DNA of 64,000 nt from assembly GCA_027382625.1 (NCBI GenBank), contig JAJKFJ010021298.1, forward strand, positions 32,675 to 96,674, in the 5' to 3' direction. Position numbers and translations under genes: made by a program. Positions 43,679 to 57,619 of this stretch are shown in pieces. This stretch comes from Tetmemena sp. SeJ-2015 (taxonomy: Eukaryota; Ciliophora; Spirotrichea; Sporadotrichida; Oxytrichidae). Every line of letters starts with the position of its first letter. Position 1 is the first letter of the stretch. The notes under the pieces were generated by a model that saw only the letters and a list, made by a program, of their open reading frames with translations, did no database searches and was not told the DNA's origin.

Positions 43679-46600
43679 TCATTTGGCTCTGAGCAGTATA
43701 TCTCTTTGCTCCTTTTTAAGCTTGAAGTTCTCTAGAATATTTTTAATGTCCTGTTGCAAAAGCGACTGCTCGTCATCATAGAGCACGGTTAAGTTTCTTC
43801 CTCTTCTGTAAGTGCTTTGAGTGGTGGTGTTTTACCTGCTGTGATTCCTACTGCTCAATCCAAATGTTGTCATCTGCTTGGAGATGTCCATTCCTATATT
43901 TACATTCTAGAGCCTTGAATTGCGCTCGCTGAGTCTGTCTCTTCTTGTTTCTCCTCTTTAATCCATGGATTAACTTTAAATACTTTGAGATTCTATAAGG
44001 GACTTAATCCTATTTCCTAATAAGATTAACTTTGATCTATACTCTGATCTTGAACTCGTATAGAGCTATTTGGAGAGAAGGGGTTTCTTTTTCTGGCTCC
44101 TTGCTTTGAAGTGAGGTTGGTTTTGTTTGCTGCATTTGGAAGATGGAGGCTTTGATTGAAGTAGGTATTGATGTCTTGCTTGTAAGTGTTGATGTTCCTC
44201 TGAATTTGGGAGGGAGTTTGGAGCTGCCTCCTCTGAGAGAAGAATCGATGAGTTTAAAGAGTGCTCTCTGCCTACTAACCTGATCTACTCTTCCCTTATT
44301 GCTGGTGAGAGAGATCCTCTATTCTTAACTCCTTAATAAGTTTAATTGGCTTCATCAAGGAGTCTTCTTCTAAGGAGTCTTCGCCTTGTGAAACTATGCT
44401 TCTGTCTCTTAGTCTACTTGCAGTGAAATTAGTGGGAGGGTCCTTATTGAAACTGCTTATTCTCCCTCTATCCTCATTTTAGCTTCACATATCCAAATAT
44501 GAAGAGTTTAGGTATTAAATGTGCTTGAAAATAGTCTGGTCTGTATGGGAATGGACTAAAACTGGCTGCTTTCTTCCTCTTGAGAAGGCTTTCTATTTCT
44601 CTTGGCCTTCACTATCTTGAGTTTGTTGTATCCATCCTTGTAGTTATCACTCCTCATAGTCAGTATTTCATCGGGGATTCCCTGGACTGAGATCTCCTTC
44701 TTGAGCAGGTCTCTTTGCTTTAGCACTGAAGAGACAGGACTTCCCTCTTTCAGAAATTTCTCTGGACTGTCTCTGCCCTCCAAAGTGGTTTTAAGATTCC
44801 TGGTCACATACTTGCTTAAGTTTGGATCGTGCAAGATCTTCTTACCAGCTGCTATCTCACTCTTAAGCACTTCAACATGTTTCAATCTCATCGTCTATAA
44901 GAAATATAATTTCCACTTCAACATGTTCTTGCCACCTCTCTATGATTGGTATATAATGATGAAAGTATTTTATCATAATCACTTTTGATTTAGTGATCAT
45001 AATAAGTTTTAAATTGTTGATAATGATAGTGTCCTTGATTTGCATCTCCAAGTTGATTTCCTTTTGGAACTGCTCGAACTTAGGCCTTCTCACTGTTGAT
45101 CTTGGACACCATGTCCTTCTCCTTCCCAAACAACATCAGCTGCAAGTCCCCCAACTTATCTTCCAACATAATATCACAAACCATACTATGAGATCTGTTT
45201 AGCCGCTTGATAGTGACTCTATGATCTTCTACTGGTCGCTTAGTTTGCTCTAAAAATGCTTTAGCTCCTCTTTGGTGCGGTCTAAGTCAGCTAGCAGGAT
45301 CTCATTCATCTGATAATGCAGATCTGTGTCCAGGTCATGCTGGTCGATCTGCTGCTTGAGCTGGCTTATCTCTTCCTTCAACTCCTTTATCTTCACATCT
45401 CTAGCGTGCAGTTCTTCTCTATGCCAAATATGTAAGAATAATCGCAATTTGTATATCATGCTTCTGTTTTTCAGTGATGGTTGCTTGAATAGTCATTGGA
45501 GCCTGGCTGGCAAGAGCAAAGGATTAGAAGGTCTGGTTCAGCCTCATCATGGAGGAGGAAGCGATAGACTTGGTTTTAGAGAGACGAGACAGAACGGACT
45601 TCCTGCTACTCTGCTTCATCAAGGGCTTCCTGAAAGAAGGGATTTGCAACTTGAAATATTCAAATAAGTTTAGAGAGTGAGTGAGTGCAATTTGAAGTTA
45701 GAGTCAGTCTCAAAGTTGAAGTTCTGCATCTGTTTGGTGGGGCTCTAGTTGTCAGCTAGACTGTCAGAGCCAATTTGGTCTCCATCCTCATCGTCATCAT
45801 TCCTCTCCTCTATGATGTTGTGTTCCTCTTGTTGGTGCTCACTCCCTGCCTCAGTTAAGGCAACTAGTCTGTGTGGCTTTGATACAAATTAATAAAATCA
45901 CTCACTCTATAAATGATCTTTCTATGGATCGTAGTCAAAGTAGTCCTGGTCTTCTTCATCGTCCGAGTGCTCAAACTACTCATCGTCAATCTAGCTTATA
46001 AAAAAATGTGCTTATCTTACATCTTAAAAGGAACTTATCTCTTGGATGAGGTTGATATTGGTCTCCTTGAGAACCTAAATTTGCTCCTCCAGCTTCTTGC
46101 GACTATCTGAGCGGATGTACTTGCGCTGATAAACACCCAGCAGCAGAGAAACTGCCTTCATGTCGTTAGTCTGGAACTTAATTCGCACTGAACCGAACAG
46201 CTGCTCCAAGTAAATGAAAGTACGAAAGCTCATAATCATTAAATAGCGATGAGAGTCTAGTTGATGATTGTAGCAAGTTTAAAAGCCACTCGCTATGTGC
46301 CAGTACTCTCGATCTTCATCTGCCTCAGCTGGGTCTTCAAATTCTCAATCTCTTCCCTGAAGTCTGAGAAGGCTTTGTCCAATTGCTTCTTGTACTTTTC
46401 ATAGTTCTCGCTGTCTGAGATTATCGCAGCACTCCTCAATTCTAAAAGTTGAATATAATATCGTGACTTTTTGAGTATATTCTTGCTTGTGGAGGTCATG
46501 AATAGTTTTGAGTCTGTGGTCTAGAGTCTTCTTGTCGTTTTCTAGTTTATCCATGTGTGCTTGAAGTGACTTGCCCATGCGAGTGTGCTTCACTTCCTCC

Positions 46601-46788
46601 CAATTTAGATCCGTGTATTTCAAGTCTGCCTAGTGCAGGAAGAAATCATCCCTAAAGAGAAATTCAGAATTATGACTAGAGGAATAAGCTTAGGAGGCTA
46701 TATAGATATATATTCTTGATTACATTTCCTCTGAGTCTGAAGGTGCACTGTTTTCGAACTGGATCACATTGCCCATTTGTAGGTGCAT
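43679..46788 (-). CDS. long coiled-coil protein
   Basis: ATG at 46788 (MHLQMGNVIQFENSAPSDSE) or 24 bp further upstream in another frame. Heptad-rich segments follow: LNWEEVKHTRMGKSLQAHMD, KLENDKKTLDHRLKTIHDLH, EKYKKQLDKAFSDFREEIEN, DVKIKELKEEISQLKQQIDQ, and near the end VLYDDEQSLLQQDIKNILEN then ILLRAK plus TGA at 43679. In-frame Gln TAA/TAG codons are frequent. Breaks at about 46700, 46290-46230, 45980-45870, 45440 and 44960-44890 are AT-rich and probably IESs. Probably a structural cytoskeletal or ciliary/basal-body protein. It is divergently arranged with the next gene, whose start is within about 200 bp. Confidence 0.65.
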
Positions 46789-46866
46789 GTTCACTGATCT
46801 GTTGAAGATTCATTTTTATTTATTGATAGATTTAAGTCGTTTGAGAAAGGGATGGATTTAATTTCT

Positions 46867-49800
46867 ATGCATCAAACTTACTCAATTACATCACAAAAGT
46901 AGCACATAATCACTTACTATCATCAATTTTAATTTCTTCAAGCTTCTTCTCATATCCTCATTTGAATAATGGAAATTAAAAGGGTAGATAGGATGCAGAA
47001 CATAGCAAGTTAGGAGATCCAAGCGGTGGTGAGCCAACACCTGACGGCTCCTGTGTTTTTGGCGGACAGAATTCGATTCACAAGAGCCTGCCTGACTATC
47101 TGATATGGCTGCACAAGTAAAGAGGAGCCATATTGGACGATATAGAGGAGAAGCATACGCAAGTATCACAGAGAATCTCTGATCTCACCACCTACCTCGA
47201 TGAGAAAGTTTGCACACTTATAAGTTGTGAGTGTGCATGTGCTAGTTAATTAAAGTTGCATCTGAGATGCGTGAGAAGCATTAGAAGTCCATAGAAGGAC
47301 AGCAAGCTATCATAGACTCCCTCAAGCAGCTTATTCGCATACATTCATCTTTTTAAGCTAGAGAGGAAGACTTTCCAGGAGACACTACCACCACTAAAGA
47401 AGCAGTTTGAAGAAGTGTCAGAGGAGGTGGAACGACAACGCATCGAACTCAAAGTAAAGATAGAGTTGCAGAATAACTCAGTCAAGCAAGTACAGCACAA
47501 ACTAGATAAAGTAACCTACTAGTTACAAGCTGCAGTAGAGAACATGGAGCAAAAGAAGAATGAGATAAGGATAGTATTCTATGGATATACCCTATGTTAT
47601 AGAGATCATAATGTACACTCAGGAAGTGAACAGGTAGATGAAGCAGAGCATGGAGTAAATGAGTAGGCAGTAAGAACTTCAAAAGGCTGAGACTCAGGAG
47701 AAGGTACGATCGTTGCAGCTGCTCATGGATAAAAGTGAGAAGAGAGTCATAGGCCAACAGAGAGCCATATCATCCAGACTAGAGCAGATAATTTTAAAGA
47801 TTATGCATTATATCTTCAATGCTTTAGATAACTGGTGAATCGCTTCCAGAACCATCTAAATTCAAACCCGAGGCAGAGAAGGCTCAGCTGAGATAGTCGA
47901 CTCTGGCATGATCAATTAAAGTTCTGAGAAAAAGATCAAGACTAAAAAGTCACCCAAGAACAGACCCTCTCCAAAGAGCAAGCCAAGTATTTGAACATAA
48001 TATAGATTGATAGATACTCTTTAAACTCAAGTATTAAGCGAATAGTCGGAGAAGATTAATCGCCAAGAGTAAGAGGGACATTTTAAAACCAGCCTACTTA
48101 AGGAGCAGCTTCAATTGAGAATTTCAAGAGCAATCCTTTGACCTGAATCCCTAAGTATTACCTCTTCAGGCCCCACTGTCGTAACCTGAGCAGCCAAGAT
48201 AGAGATAATCTAGTAACCAAGCTAACTAGGGCTCTGAAGATAGAAAGCCTTCATTCCTCCTAAATGGTAGATACTTAAGCTGAGGATGTATAAAGGCAAA
48301 GTTTTGGAGTAGAAGGATAATAATAATAAGAAGGATTGATATAGTAAGTAATAGTAGTTAGAGCAGCCAAAGGTGACTGGAGAATTTGAGCATACTTTTT
48401 ATCAGCAGAAGTCTCAGAAGGTAGAAAGTAGGGGGAGGTAAGCTGATGATGATTAAAATGGGCTGCGAACTTCTGTTGACTAACCCATGAGCAGTAACTA
48501 GGAAGCTTAACAGATAGGATTTGCTCAATCAGCAACTGGAGAGCAGAGGCAGCAAGAGTTGCAAGATCCAAGTTCTACCATTTCTCAAATCCCACTTATA
48601 GAGAACGCTCTCAGAGCAGCAACGTGGGTACTGATGATTCCCATGAAAACCAAAGAGATGAGTCAATAATTTGAAGTTGTTGAAGTTCTTCATAATTTTT
48701 TGAGGAGGAAGAGGAATACGAAGAAGATGATGAAGTGGAAGATTATGAAGCGAAAGTTTCACCCGCGATCAATAAAGAGATGGCTGAGAAAGTGGAGAGT
48801 CTTCAGTAGAACGTGGGCGAGTGCATGAAAGTGATAGCAGAGATAATTTTTGCACTGAGAGATGCCAAGTTCCCCCAACTTGAAAAACTGGCCTATCATA
48901 TCAAGGAAAGGTATGAGCAAATCCTGAATGTGTCCCCCACTGACTTTGCTAACAGTGGAAGATTTATTTTGAAATGGGGTTAATTATCCTTATACACTTC
49001 TTAAGATTTAATACTCTTCCAACTGAGAAGCGGTAAACTCTCTTCCAAAACATAGCCTAAGGAATCAAGCTCACCAGCTTTAAGCAATACTTCGACAAGA
49101 TGACTACCCTGGCTGTAGCTGGTGGCTAGTCTGCAAAGAACAGAGATCATTATCAAACCGCAGACGCAACCAATAACTTCGATCAGTCTTCAAGGTTTAT
49201 TGCAGGGGGAGGTCCCTAATTCGCTCAAGGCAAGGGAATGCCAGGCGGGAACTTGATGACCCCATAACCTATGATAAACCAAAAGCAGATGAGTTAGATG
49301 ACGAACAGTCAAGTCAGATTCGCCAACAATAACTTCCCAGCACAGGCCATTAACAGTAGTATTAATCTATTTCACGAAATGAGTATTTATTCACAAAAGA
49401 AACAGTTTTAACTCTTCGGAAATATTAGGCAACTAGTCAGGCTAAAACTAGAGCTACTAGTAGCAGCAAGCCAGAATTAAGTTTTAAGCCACACTGCCAG
49501 CTTCAGTGTCACCACCTCTCTAAAATTATAATGCTCAAAATGTGGTCACAAAGCAAAACAAGATGTCGTTTGTTAATGTCAGAGGATTAAAGAATAGAAT
49601 ATTATAAGTAGTATCATTTATTGAAATAGGAGCTGACAGCATGCTTTCAACCATTCAAGAGAGGTAAACTTTATCGAAGAGGTATTTATGATAGCAATGA
49701 GATTTTATTAATCACAAATATTTAGTTTAAGATGGAGGAGGACAAGGAGTAGCTACAGAGCTGAGAAGTGGACTTGAAGGCGGCTCACAGTTTCAGACTA

Positions 49801-50409
49801 ATTCAGACCAGGACAAATCTCCCCTCTTAACTCATTTAGCTTAAACTTTCTTAATTAATCTCGTCCTGGGAACAACAAGCCAAAGCGAACTCCAATCAAC
49901 TTGAGCAAGGAGTCAGGCACTATTGATAACGAGGACTCGCAGTACATGTATAAGACCTTGAGCATAGACAAGAACAACAGTAGTCTGGATTTGACGATGC
50001 GAGGAAATCCTCATGTCTATAACAAGCGAGTCATCAATGATGCAAGTATCCAAGACCTCACGAACTTCCAAGGCTCTATTCAAGATTAGAGGAGACAGAG
50101 AAGGTAAAGCAGAGGAGGGTCGTCGCAAGATGCCGATAGAGGTAATGGGACTATCAGCTCTTGCCACCTTTGGTACAGGAAGGAGGCAACAATCAAATGA
50201 TGCTGGAGTTGTAATAGAAGAGAGTTCTTAAGATTAAGGATCATAATTTCAGGACTGCTAATAACAGTCCTACCAGAGCTGTGGGAGGAGCTATGCCTTA
50301 AATAGCTGGCAGACCTAGACCTCTGGCTGTCAAGTATGAAGCCATATCGGGAGTGGATTAAACTTCACCACCCAGAACAGATAGAAAAGTTTCTCCAGGC
50401 AGATAATGA
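46867..50409 (+). CDS. coiled-coil protein with Asn/Gln-rich C-terminus
   Basis: Start placed near 46867 but unresolved, since two frames alternate up to about 47000. Convincing frames begin with LPDYLIWLHKQRGAILDDIE at about 47080. Long heptads follow: HQKSIEGQQAIIDSLKQLIR, FEEVSEEVERQRIELKVKIE, VTYQLQAAVENMEQKKNEIR. Then come a Lys/Ser/Pro stretch and AEKVESLQQNVGECMKVIAE. The C-terminal third is Asn/Gln/Pro/Gly-rich and ends RTDRKVSPGRQ with TGA at 50407-50409. Several AT-rich breaks (about 47215-47255, 47790-47830, 48985-49025, 49370-49430, 49640-49740) are probable IESs or introns. No enzymatic domain seen. Confidence 0.6.
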
Positions 50410-50508
50410 TAATAAACGAGATCGATTTTATCCTTATCTTTATTTCTAGATTTGATTATGCTAATTTTCACATGAACCTAAATTTCTAAACTTAATGTGA
50501 GTATATAA

Positions 50509-53146
50509 TCAGTGAAGTTTATTAACTTTGACTTCTTCTAAGCTCCTTGGAGAAGTATTGCCTCCTAGGGCTCTCCTTAGATCAACACTGTTTAAGTCGC
50601 TGGATGCTAGGGTGTTGAACTGGCCTGTTTGGCTTGTTCTTTGGCTGTTTATTTCCCCCACAGCTCCTACTGCTCCTTGAATGAAGCTAGGTCTGTTGGA
50701 TTAGAAACCTCCTCCTCCCGAGTAGGTGGTTAAGTTTACTTGAGTATTGCTATTATTGAACCAATATATATTTTAATATAAAAAAAGATGAAGGGTTTAT
50801 CTCATTTCTCAATCTTAAATTTCAGAATCAAAATTGAGATTTAATAAAAGTTCTTGCTTAGATTTATAAATTTTAAAGAGTGCGAAAGATTTCTCAAACT
50901 CTCTTTAAATTAAGATTAAGAATTTAAAAATTGCTCTCCTATATTAAAAGTGCTCGTGTTTAACTAACCACCCATGAAGTTCTTGACTCCACCAAATAGT
51001 TTCTTCTTGAGTTCATCTGCGTTGAACTTATTTTTAACTAGAGGCTAGATTGTGTTCTGAAAGGGAAGCACCTTCTTCCAGAAAGTGTTCTAGCTTCTTA
51101 GCAATTAAAGTCTCTGAGTCTCCTCTCGTGACACGTTCAGCATAGTGAAAAGTATGGACTCCATCGGTTATATCTGCTTCAAATTATTCTGTGCCAAATA
51201 CTCCAAGTACTTCACGAATACGTTCTTTATGTACTCTAAGTTCTTTTCAGCTGATTCATTCGTTGCCACTAAAGATAATGGTAATCAAATTCAAATAAAG
51301 ATTCCGCATTTTATAAAGAGTCTTATTGCTAGCTTAGTACAGAGAGCGAGTTCCCACTCCATTTTACAGGAGTGAAGCCCTTCCTCTAGAAGTTTAGGCG
51401 TCTAGTCTCTACAACAGAGCACTTTGAACTATCGACTATGTTGAGGAGACACCTATTACTGGTTAGCTTTGAAATCCACTGCTCATGCTTTGATTGTCAT
51501 CCCACTCATTTATCAAGTCCTCTTTTTCTAGATCCTTCTCCAGCTCTTGCAGTCTTAAAATATCCTCTTCCTTGAGCTGTGCCGCCCTAAATATCTCTTC
51601 TTAACTCATGGCTCCAGTACCTAGTCTCAATTAACTTTCTAACTTCGTCAGGACGATCTTAATCTTCATTATTTACACATCTTTCTTGATCAGAAGATTC
51701 CTTGCCTTCACTTTTAAGGTCTCTATTTAGTCGAGGAGCTCGTTCTTGATTTGATCAAAGTCCGAACATCTCTGCTTCAAGATAGATAGCTCATCTAGTG
51801 ATTCATCCGCAAGGACGTAGTCATTGTTTACTGAATAAGCACGCAGATTATTCTCGCTCTGTCTAAAGCAAAATTATTGAATAATTATAAAGATGTCTCT
51901 TCTCCGAGAAGTTGCCTCCTACTCCATTAGCTTGCGAAAGATTATCTCCCTCCACATTAGTGTTTAACTAAGTGTCGCTCATCATTTGACTGTGCTTGAG
52001 TTTATTACTCTCCTCCATAGCTGAAATAGCAGCTTGAGCAAGCTCAAGTTCCTCATTCAATTTGAGAATCTTATTTGTCTTCTCGGAAAGAGCTTGCTTA
52101 AGATTCTGGATCTCCTCCATTTAAGGATTCGCTTAGAGTGTATTTGACGAGTCAGCTGAAGAAGGATGCTTGGTAGTGGCTTTAATAACCTGAAGCAACT
52201 GTTTCCCCTTCATCTCAGCATACTCACCAGATATTTGCTGCAGATTTTGGATCTCCGAATCTTTCTCTCTAATCAGTTCCTCAAGACCTCGGATTTACTT
52301 CTCAGCCTCTTTAAGCTTTGATGAAACAGCTGCTGACTGCAAGTTGTGGACCTTCTGCTGCTCTTACTTGTACATGGTTGTGAGATCGAGGATCTTGCGC
52401 TTCAAGTTTTCATTCTCCTCTTTGAAAAGAGGAAGTAATTCGTCACTGTTGCTTTTGGGCTGCTGAACTTGCTGTATTTACTGTTTGCCTGGCCCTCCTC
52501 CATTTAGCTGAGCGAGCTCTTGCATTTTATTGGCCTGCAATTGAGCGTGAGTAGTTATAAGGCTATCAAGGTCCATAAGAAGTTTTCCTGATTAGTCGAA
52601 TACGTTGGGCACTTTAATAGCAGGGATAGCATACAGAATAAAGTCTCATATTATAGATTAATGATATTTAAATTTAAGAATAATTTAAAGTCTCGCATGA
52701 CTTCATTCTCTTGTTTTGCATGTTTAAACTCTTCCTTCTCTTTTGCGAGTTGCTTGAGCTCCTTGCATTTGTCTTTATATCGACCCTCCAACTTTACTTT
52801 AAAAAGCTCCAACTTCTTCAATTCTAAACAACCGCATAAATGGATTTAAATGTGTATTTTCAGGAATATTCTGCGGCCTATTATTTCATGTATTAGTAGG
52901 GACTCCTTAGAGACTTCTTAATTATTGCTCGCATTAGAAGGCGTCTATTGCTAACTCTGGGAAGGAGTCGTGGCTTCGGAAGTGGGTTCACTTGGGACCA
53001 CGCCTACGAGAAAAGGGTTTGGGTTAAGCTATATTTTGGCTTCCTCCTCTTAAACTTTGAAATTTAATCTAAAAATCACTACTATGATGATTGATTGTGA
53101 ATATATTCTTAGTTTATTAATGTTGGTCGGTTTAATTCTCAGACAT
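50509..53146 (-). CDS. GRIP-domain golgin-like coiled-coil protein
   Basis: Starts near ATG 53146 (MSENQTDQHQQTKN), with PNPFLVGVVPSEPTSEATTP in the leader. Long coiled coil: LKKLELFKVKLEGRYKDKCK, KEENENLKRKILDLTTMYKQ, AEKQIRGLEELIREKDSEIQ, LSEKTNKILKLNEELELAQA. At about 51200-51100 the segment NLEYIKNVFVKYLEYLAQNN is followed by ILFTMLNVSREETQRLQ. This resembles the GRIP domain (EYLKNV...F......LLPV....L.LSxEE) that ties golgins to trans-Golgi membranes through ARL1. An unusual Ser/Gly/Asn-rich extension follows GRIP and ends SLEEVKVNKLH with TGA at 50509. Role: vesicle tethering at the Golgi, inferred from the domain. Confidence 0.72.
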
Positions 53147-55809
53147 TTCTTTTAAATTTATTACTCTTCACAACTTATTCAGAGATTTTATAAACACCTC
53201 TTAAATAGGAAGGGTAATATAAGAATAAGAGAATTCTATTAAGTTAGATAAGCAAGTTTAACAGTGACAAAGCAGCTTCAGTAATTGCTTTGTCTGTATT
53301 ACACACCTGAGGGTTAGCCGTATTAGTTTTAATGCTGCTGGGATCTAAAGCTGTCCATTTAAGAGTTGTAGTCCTGACTACCAGGTGTATTTAAAAGTAT
53401 AAGTTAAATTAAGGATTCAAATATTTTTTTCAAAAAATTGGTTACACCTGTAAGAACTTGATTTGCACCATTTTGAAATTGCTAAGCATGCTAATACTGA
53501 TTAGAATTGGTGTGCTAGAAGAACTGATTATGTGTAAAAGAGTTTTGCTACTGTAAGTTCTGCTATTGGTAATTAAAAGGTGTCGGCTGAGGCTAGCCAT
53601 TGACCATCATACTGCTGTTGCTTTGATTGATCCTAGAGTAAGAAGCATTCATGTTCATGTCATTATAGCACCATCAAAATTTTCACACTTTAATTATCTT
53701 TAATCATATTTATAGCTTTGATTGTGAATTGGAGTCTGCTGGAATCGGGAGTTTTATTGAGGAATTAATAGTTAGCTCTCTGCTTCTTATTTTGCTTAGA
53801 GGTAGAAGGGATTGTTCTTATAAGAGCTAAGATTAATATAATATATCCATAAAATAACTGATCAGAGCTTCCTTAAATAGAGATAGACTGTTAAGAGTTT
53901 TGATTTACTTAGCTCGGATTATAGTCTGATTGAATTGAGCGATTGCTTGAAAGGTGAGTTGGCTAGAAGCTATGCCTATTGAAGCCGTTCTATTCCAAAG
54001 ATTGCAAATGATGACTCGGCTGATTTATAACCTGTTGCTGTTAATGTTGCATCCCTCCGAATTAGCCACTAGCCTGCAGTTGCTAGTCAGTATAGGAAGC
54101 GGATCTTTATGAGTTGATGAACGGAGCATTTTGAGTATAGTGATTGCTATTCTTGGTTACTGAGTTATTAAGATGCATACTCTCCTCTAAGGCTTTCTGT
54201 TCAATTTCGATTTCATCAATGATATTGAAGAGACTATCATCATAGTGATTTCCATTCGCTACTTAGTTGGAGTTTATTCCTTGATTAAACTGGCCTAGTT
54301 ACTAGTTATTGATAGTGTTTGAAGAGAGAATATTTGAAGATGATGGAAATCCTGAGAGTAATAGGTTACCATTACTCTGCGTAGTTTTAAAGGAATTTAG
54401 TGTGGGTTATGGGTTTAAGCCCTAATTGTTAGAAGAAGTAGCTTAGTTGCTGGTATAAAATGATGCTGGAGAGAGGGTTGTTCCCAGGGAAGAGTTAGTC
54501 CCTTGGTTCTAATTTTATAGCGACAACCTCTAAGTGTTAGTGTATTACATAGAAGTATTTGTAGAGTTTTGCAACTGGTTTTAAGTTTGTGAGCTCGTTA
54601 GATGGCGATTTTGGAGATGAGATGCCTACCTCAAAGGGTTATACTCCGATCTTTAATTCAAAGAGTATACCAAATCATCGTCTTCCTCGTCAAGTGTGTC
54701 ACTGACCATTTCAGAGGAGTGAATAGATTGAGGAATAAGGTTCCCATTAGGCCTGGAAGATTATAAATTCGCAAGGCTTAAACCTTTTGATTGTTCAAAC
54801 TCTGCTGATGATACAGGCTTGTTTTACTTTTAATTGTGTAGAATCTGCGTTTGCTGCTAGATCAATTGCTTGTAAAATGAGCCTCCTGCATTGCTTCCTT
54901 GCATTCTAGAAGCTGTCTATAGTTAGGACATTCCTAATTCCCTTTAGTCTCTATCGCTTAGCTATTGGAATCTGCCAGTTCTGATTTCATCATCTTCATC
55001 CTGAGAAGACTTCGAGCTTGGATTGTTTGCGAACCTTTACTATATTTCCTTGAATATCTGCATCTTCTAAGAAAGAAGTTCTTCTCTCTTACTCAGAGAC
55101 TATGGCTCTGGAATGTTAGCTTACTTCATAGGCTTTGGCGGTGTACCCATGTCATCATTCTCCTAGCATTAAAATCCTACAATACTTGACATCATGATAT
55201 AGAATATAGCATTATCTATCAGTGTCTTCAATTTCACTTTCATCTTCTCCATCATACTATTTCAGTTCGCTTTTAGCCTTCTAAAGAAGCTTTTGCATCT
55301 TATCTTAATCAAGAGACTGAAGCTTCTTCATACTACTTGACTGCTAGAGTGGATTATGGGATCCACCTGAGGGATTAGCTTTCTAAGAGCTTTAGTTCAG
55401 GGTATTTGAGTTCAGATTATTCTAGATCGAGTTCACTCCTCTAAAAGATGTTTACCCTGAGGAAGATTGATTAAGGTTGCTAATTGGCCTAAGGGGTTTC
55501 TTAGCTGAATTCGTCAGCTTAGATTAAAGCAGGGAGTTAGTAATTTCTAAATTCCTAGCCAACTGATCTTAAAGAGCGTATAAGTCATCAATCTTCATTT
55601 CTTAAAGCTCCTCTCTCTCAATAGAATTAGTCTATATTGAATTTTGCTATCTTTGGTTTGTTCTTTGAGTGGAAGATGCTGAATTGATATTTTGATGAGG
55701 GTTAGTTCTGCTTTGAATTCTTGAATCTTTTTAGTTTGAACTTTATTGCTTCTGCCTCCACCAGTTCAATTAAATCTTTAAGAGAAGTAAAAAAATCAGT
55801 TCTTGTCAT
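53139..55809 (-). CDS. Asn/Gln/Ser-rich protein, unknown
   Basis: Possible start MTRTDFFTSLKDLIELVEAE at 55809. Clear coding blocks include QLARNLEITNSLLQSKLTN, NPSGGSHNPLQQSSSMKKLQ, KAKSELKQYDGEDESEIEDT (about 55240) and SEMVSDTLDEEDDDLVYSLN (about 54680), all with in-frame TAA/TAG as Gln. The rest to about 53300 is Asn/Gln/Ser low complexity. The true 3' end is uncertain; the frame stays open to a TGA overlapping the start of the golgin-like gene. No domain recognised. Confidence 0.45.
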
Positions 55810-57541
55810 GTGTATGATCTTCTTAATCACTTTCTTCGTTTAAATCTTCCTCTTCATCGGAGTGCTCTCTTGGCATTTTTAATACTTATTAGACCTATCA
55901 TAACTCTCTATAGCTTCCCTGCTTACTTCTCTAGATTGACTTGGCTTTTTCTTGCCTTTGGGTAATTGAGGAGGAACTTTTTCTTTCTCTGGACTAGTTT
56001 TGAGGTGCTTGAGACTTGATGTCAGCTTTAAGATTTCATTCTTCAACTCTGATATCTCCTTTAGGGTGCTTGTAGCCTGCTCATTCAAAATCGAGCTGCT
56101 GTTTGTAAGTTCATGAGGCCTCAAGATTAATAAAGATAGCTTCTAATGGAAAAGCAATGATTATAGATTGAGCTTTAGTTCTGATGATGGGCTTGTAATT
56201 GTTACCCTAGGAAAGTCTATCTATGCTCTCCCAGTCCCATCTCACTGTTCAAGCTTTAGTTTTATCTTGACTACTGAACATCCATCAACATACTGAGTTG
56301 CTTGCTCTTCTCTTCCCTTTCAGCTTCGAGTTCTTGCTTTTATCTCTCCATTTCTCTCTCCCTTCGCTTGAGTTCGTCCTTAACTTTCTAGAGCTCTTCT
56401 TCTTTCCTCGCCCGGTCTTTGTCGACTTTTTACTGCTCTGACTTTAGCTATTGAAGCATTTAGAGAGACTGAGAGAACTTATCCTTGAGTTGATCTCTTT
56501 CATCCTCATAGAGTACTGAAATCTGTTCAAGTTCTTGCAATCTCTTTGTCATGTCAGCTTTTAAAATACTTGAATATAAAGATCAAACGATTAGCTTTCT
56601 CTTGTTCATATTTTTAATACTTTTGGGCAAAATCTTGTTTCTGCTTGGTTTCAATGGCTAGTTTTTTTACAAGTTCTCCTATTTTAGCCTTATCTTCGGG
56701 GCAAAGATCAGTTAGTCTGGCTCCCTGCGATAAGGAGCGGTCTCTAGGATCGCGTGAAGTAGTTGATTAGGAGATATGGGAAGATTAAATTTTCGAATAT
56801 ATTTCCAAAAATATATTAACCAAAAGATGCCTAATGATTAAGACGAGGCTTTAAATTTTCCTTAGTAGAAAGGCTGTTGTTAATTTTTTGAGTCAAGCTC
56901 TTCTGGGATGAAGTTTGAATTAGTCCTCTTGACTTATGATTTGACACTATATTTTGAAGCCTCCTCTAAGTTGACGACTTATTTTCAGAGTCTCTATTCT
57001 TGTTAATCATAGGTGGTGATCCATTGTTACCTCTCCTCAGTCCATCTTTGGAATTAGATCTTTCATTTAGCCGAGATGATATATCCTTCTTCATACCAGC
57101 ACCAGTCTTGGCCATGGGCACATCTCTATGTGGTGAGTTAGAATAAGAACTCGCTCTCTCTATACTATTACTAGCAGATCTTTGATTCCTCTATCTTTGA
57201 ACAGTCTCTCGATTTTTCTGATCCCTGACTATCACATCTCCAACATTTTCTAGTTGATCTATCTCTTCAAAGTTGTAGGATGTTTAGGCCACTGGAACTT
57301 TACCTTTCTTGCCGCCGCTGCCTAATGATTCAGTAGAGTTCCTTAAGATGTAAGTCTCTAGGTCCTTTGAGGCATTCTTTGAAGTGTTTCCACCTTGGTT
57401 TGCGAAACCAACTTGTTTAAATGGCGAAGAGGTGCGAAATGGATTTAGTTGCTTAAGGCTTGAATTCTAAACATATGAGGCAGAAGGTGTTGTAGAATTG
57501 ACAATCGAGCTATTGTTCGAATAAGCTTTTTGATTTTTCAT
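55796..57541 (-). CDS. basic low-complexity protein with coiled coil and acidic tail
   Basis: ATG at 57541 (MKNQKAYSNNSSIVNSTTPS). The N-terminal third is Ser/Asn/Arg/Gln-rich (QKNRETVQRQRNQRSASNSI). A dense charged coiled coil is at about 56700-56280 (LKDKFSQSLQMLQQLKSEQQ, ARKEEELQKVKDELKRRERE). A second helical block, STLKEISELKNEILKLTSSL, is at about 56060, followed by a Lys-rich stretch and the acidic end HSDEEEDLNEESDQEDHTHD with TGA at 55796. AT-rich breaks near 56850-56770, 56600 and 56240-56120 are likely IESs. Its stop overlaps the next candidate start. Confidence 0.6.
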
Positions 57542-57619
57542 CTTTCCAATAATTTAAATTTAAAATCATCCCCCACAAAGTTTCATCGGGCTTCTCTCGA
57601 TTCCTAATTTTAACCGTCA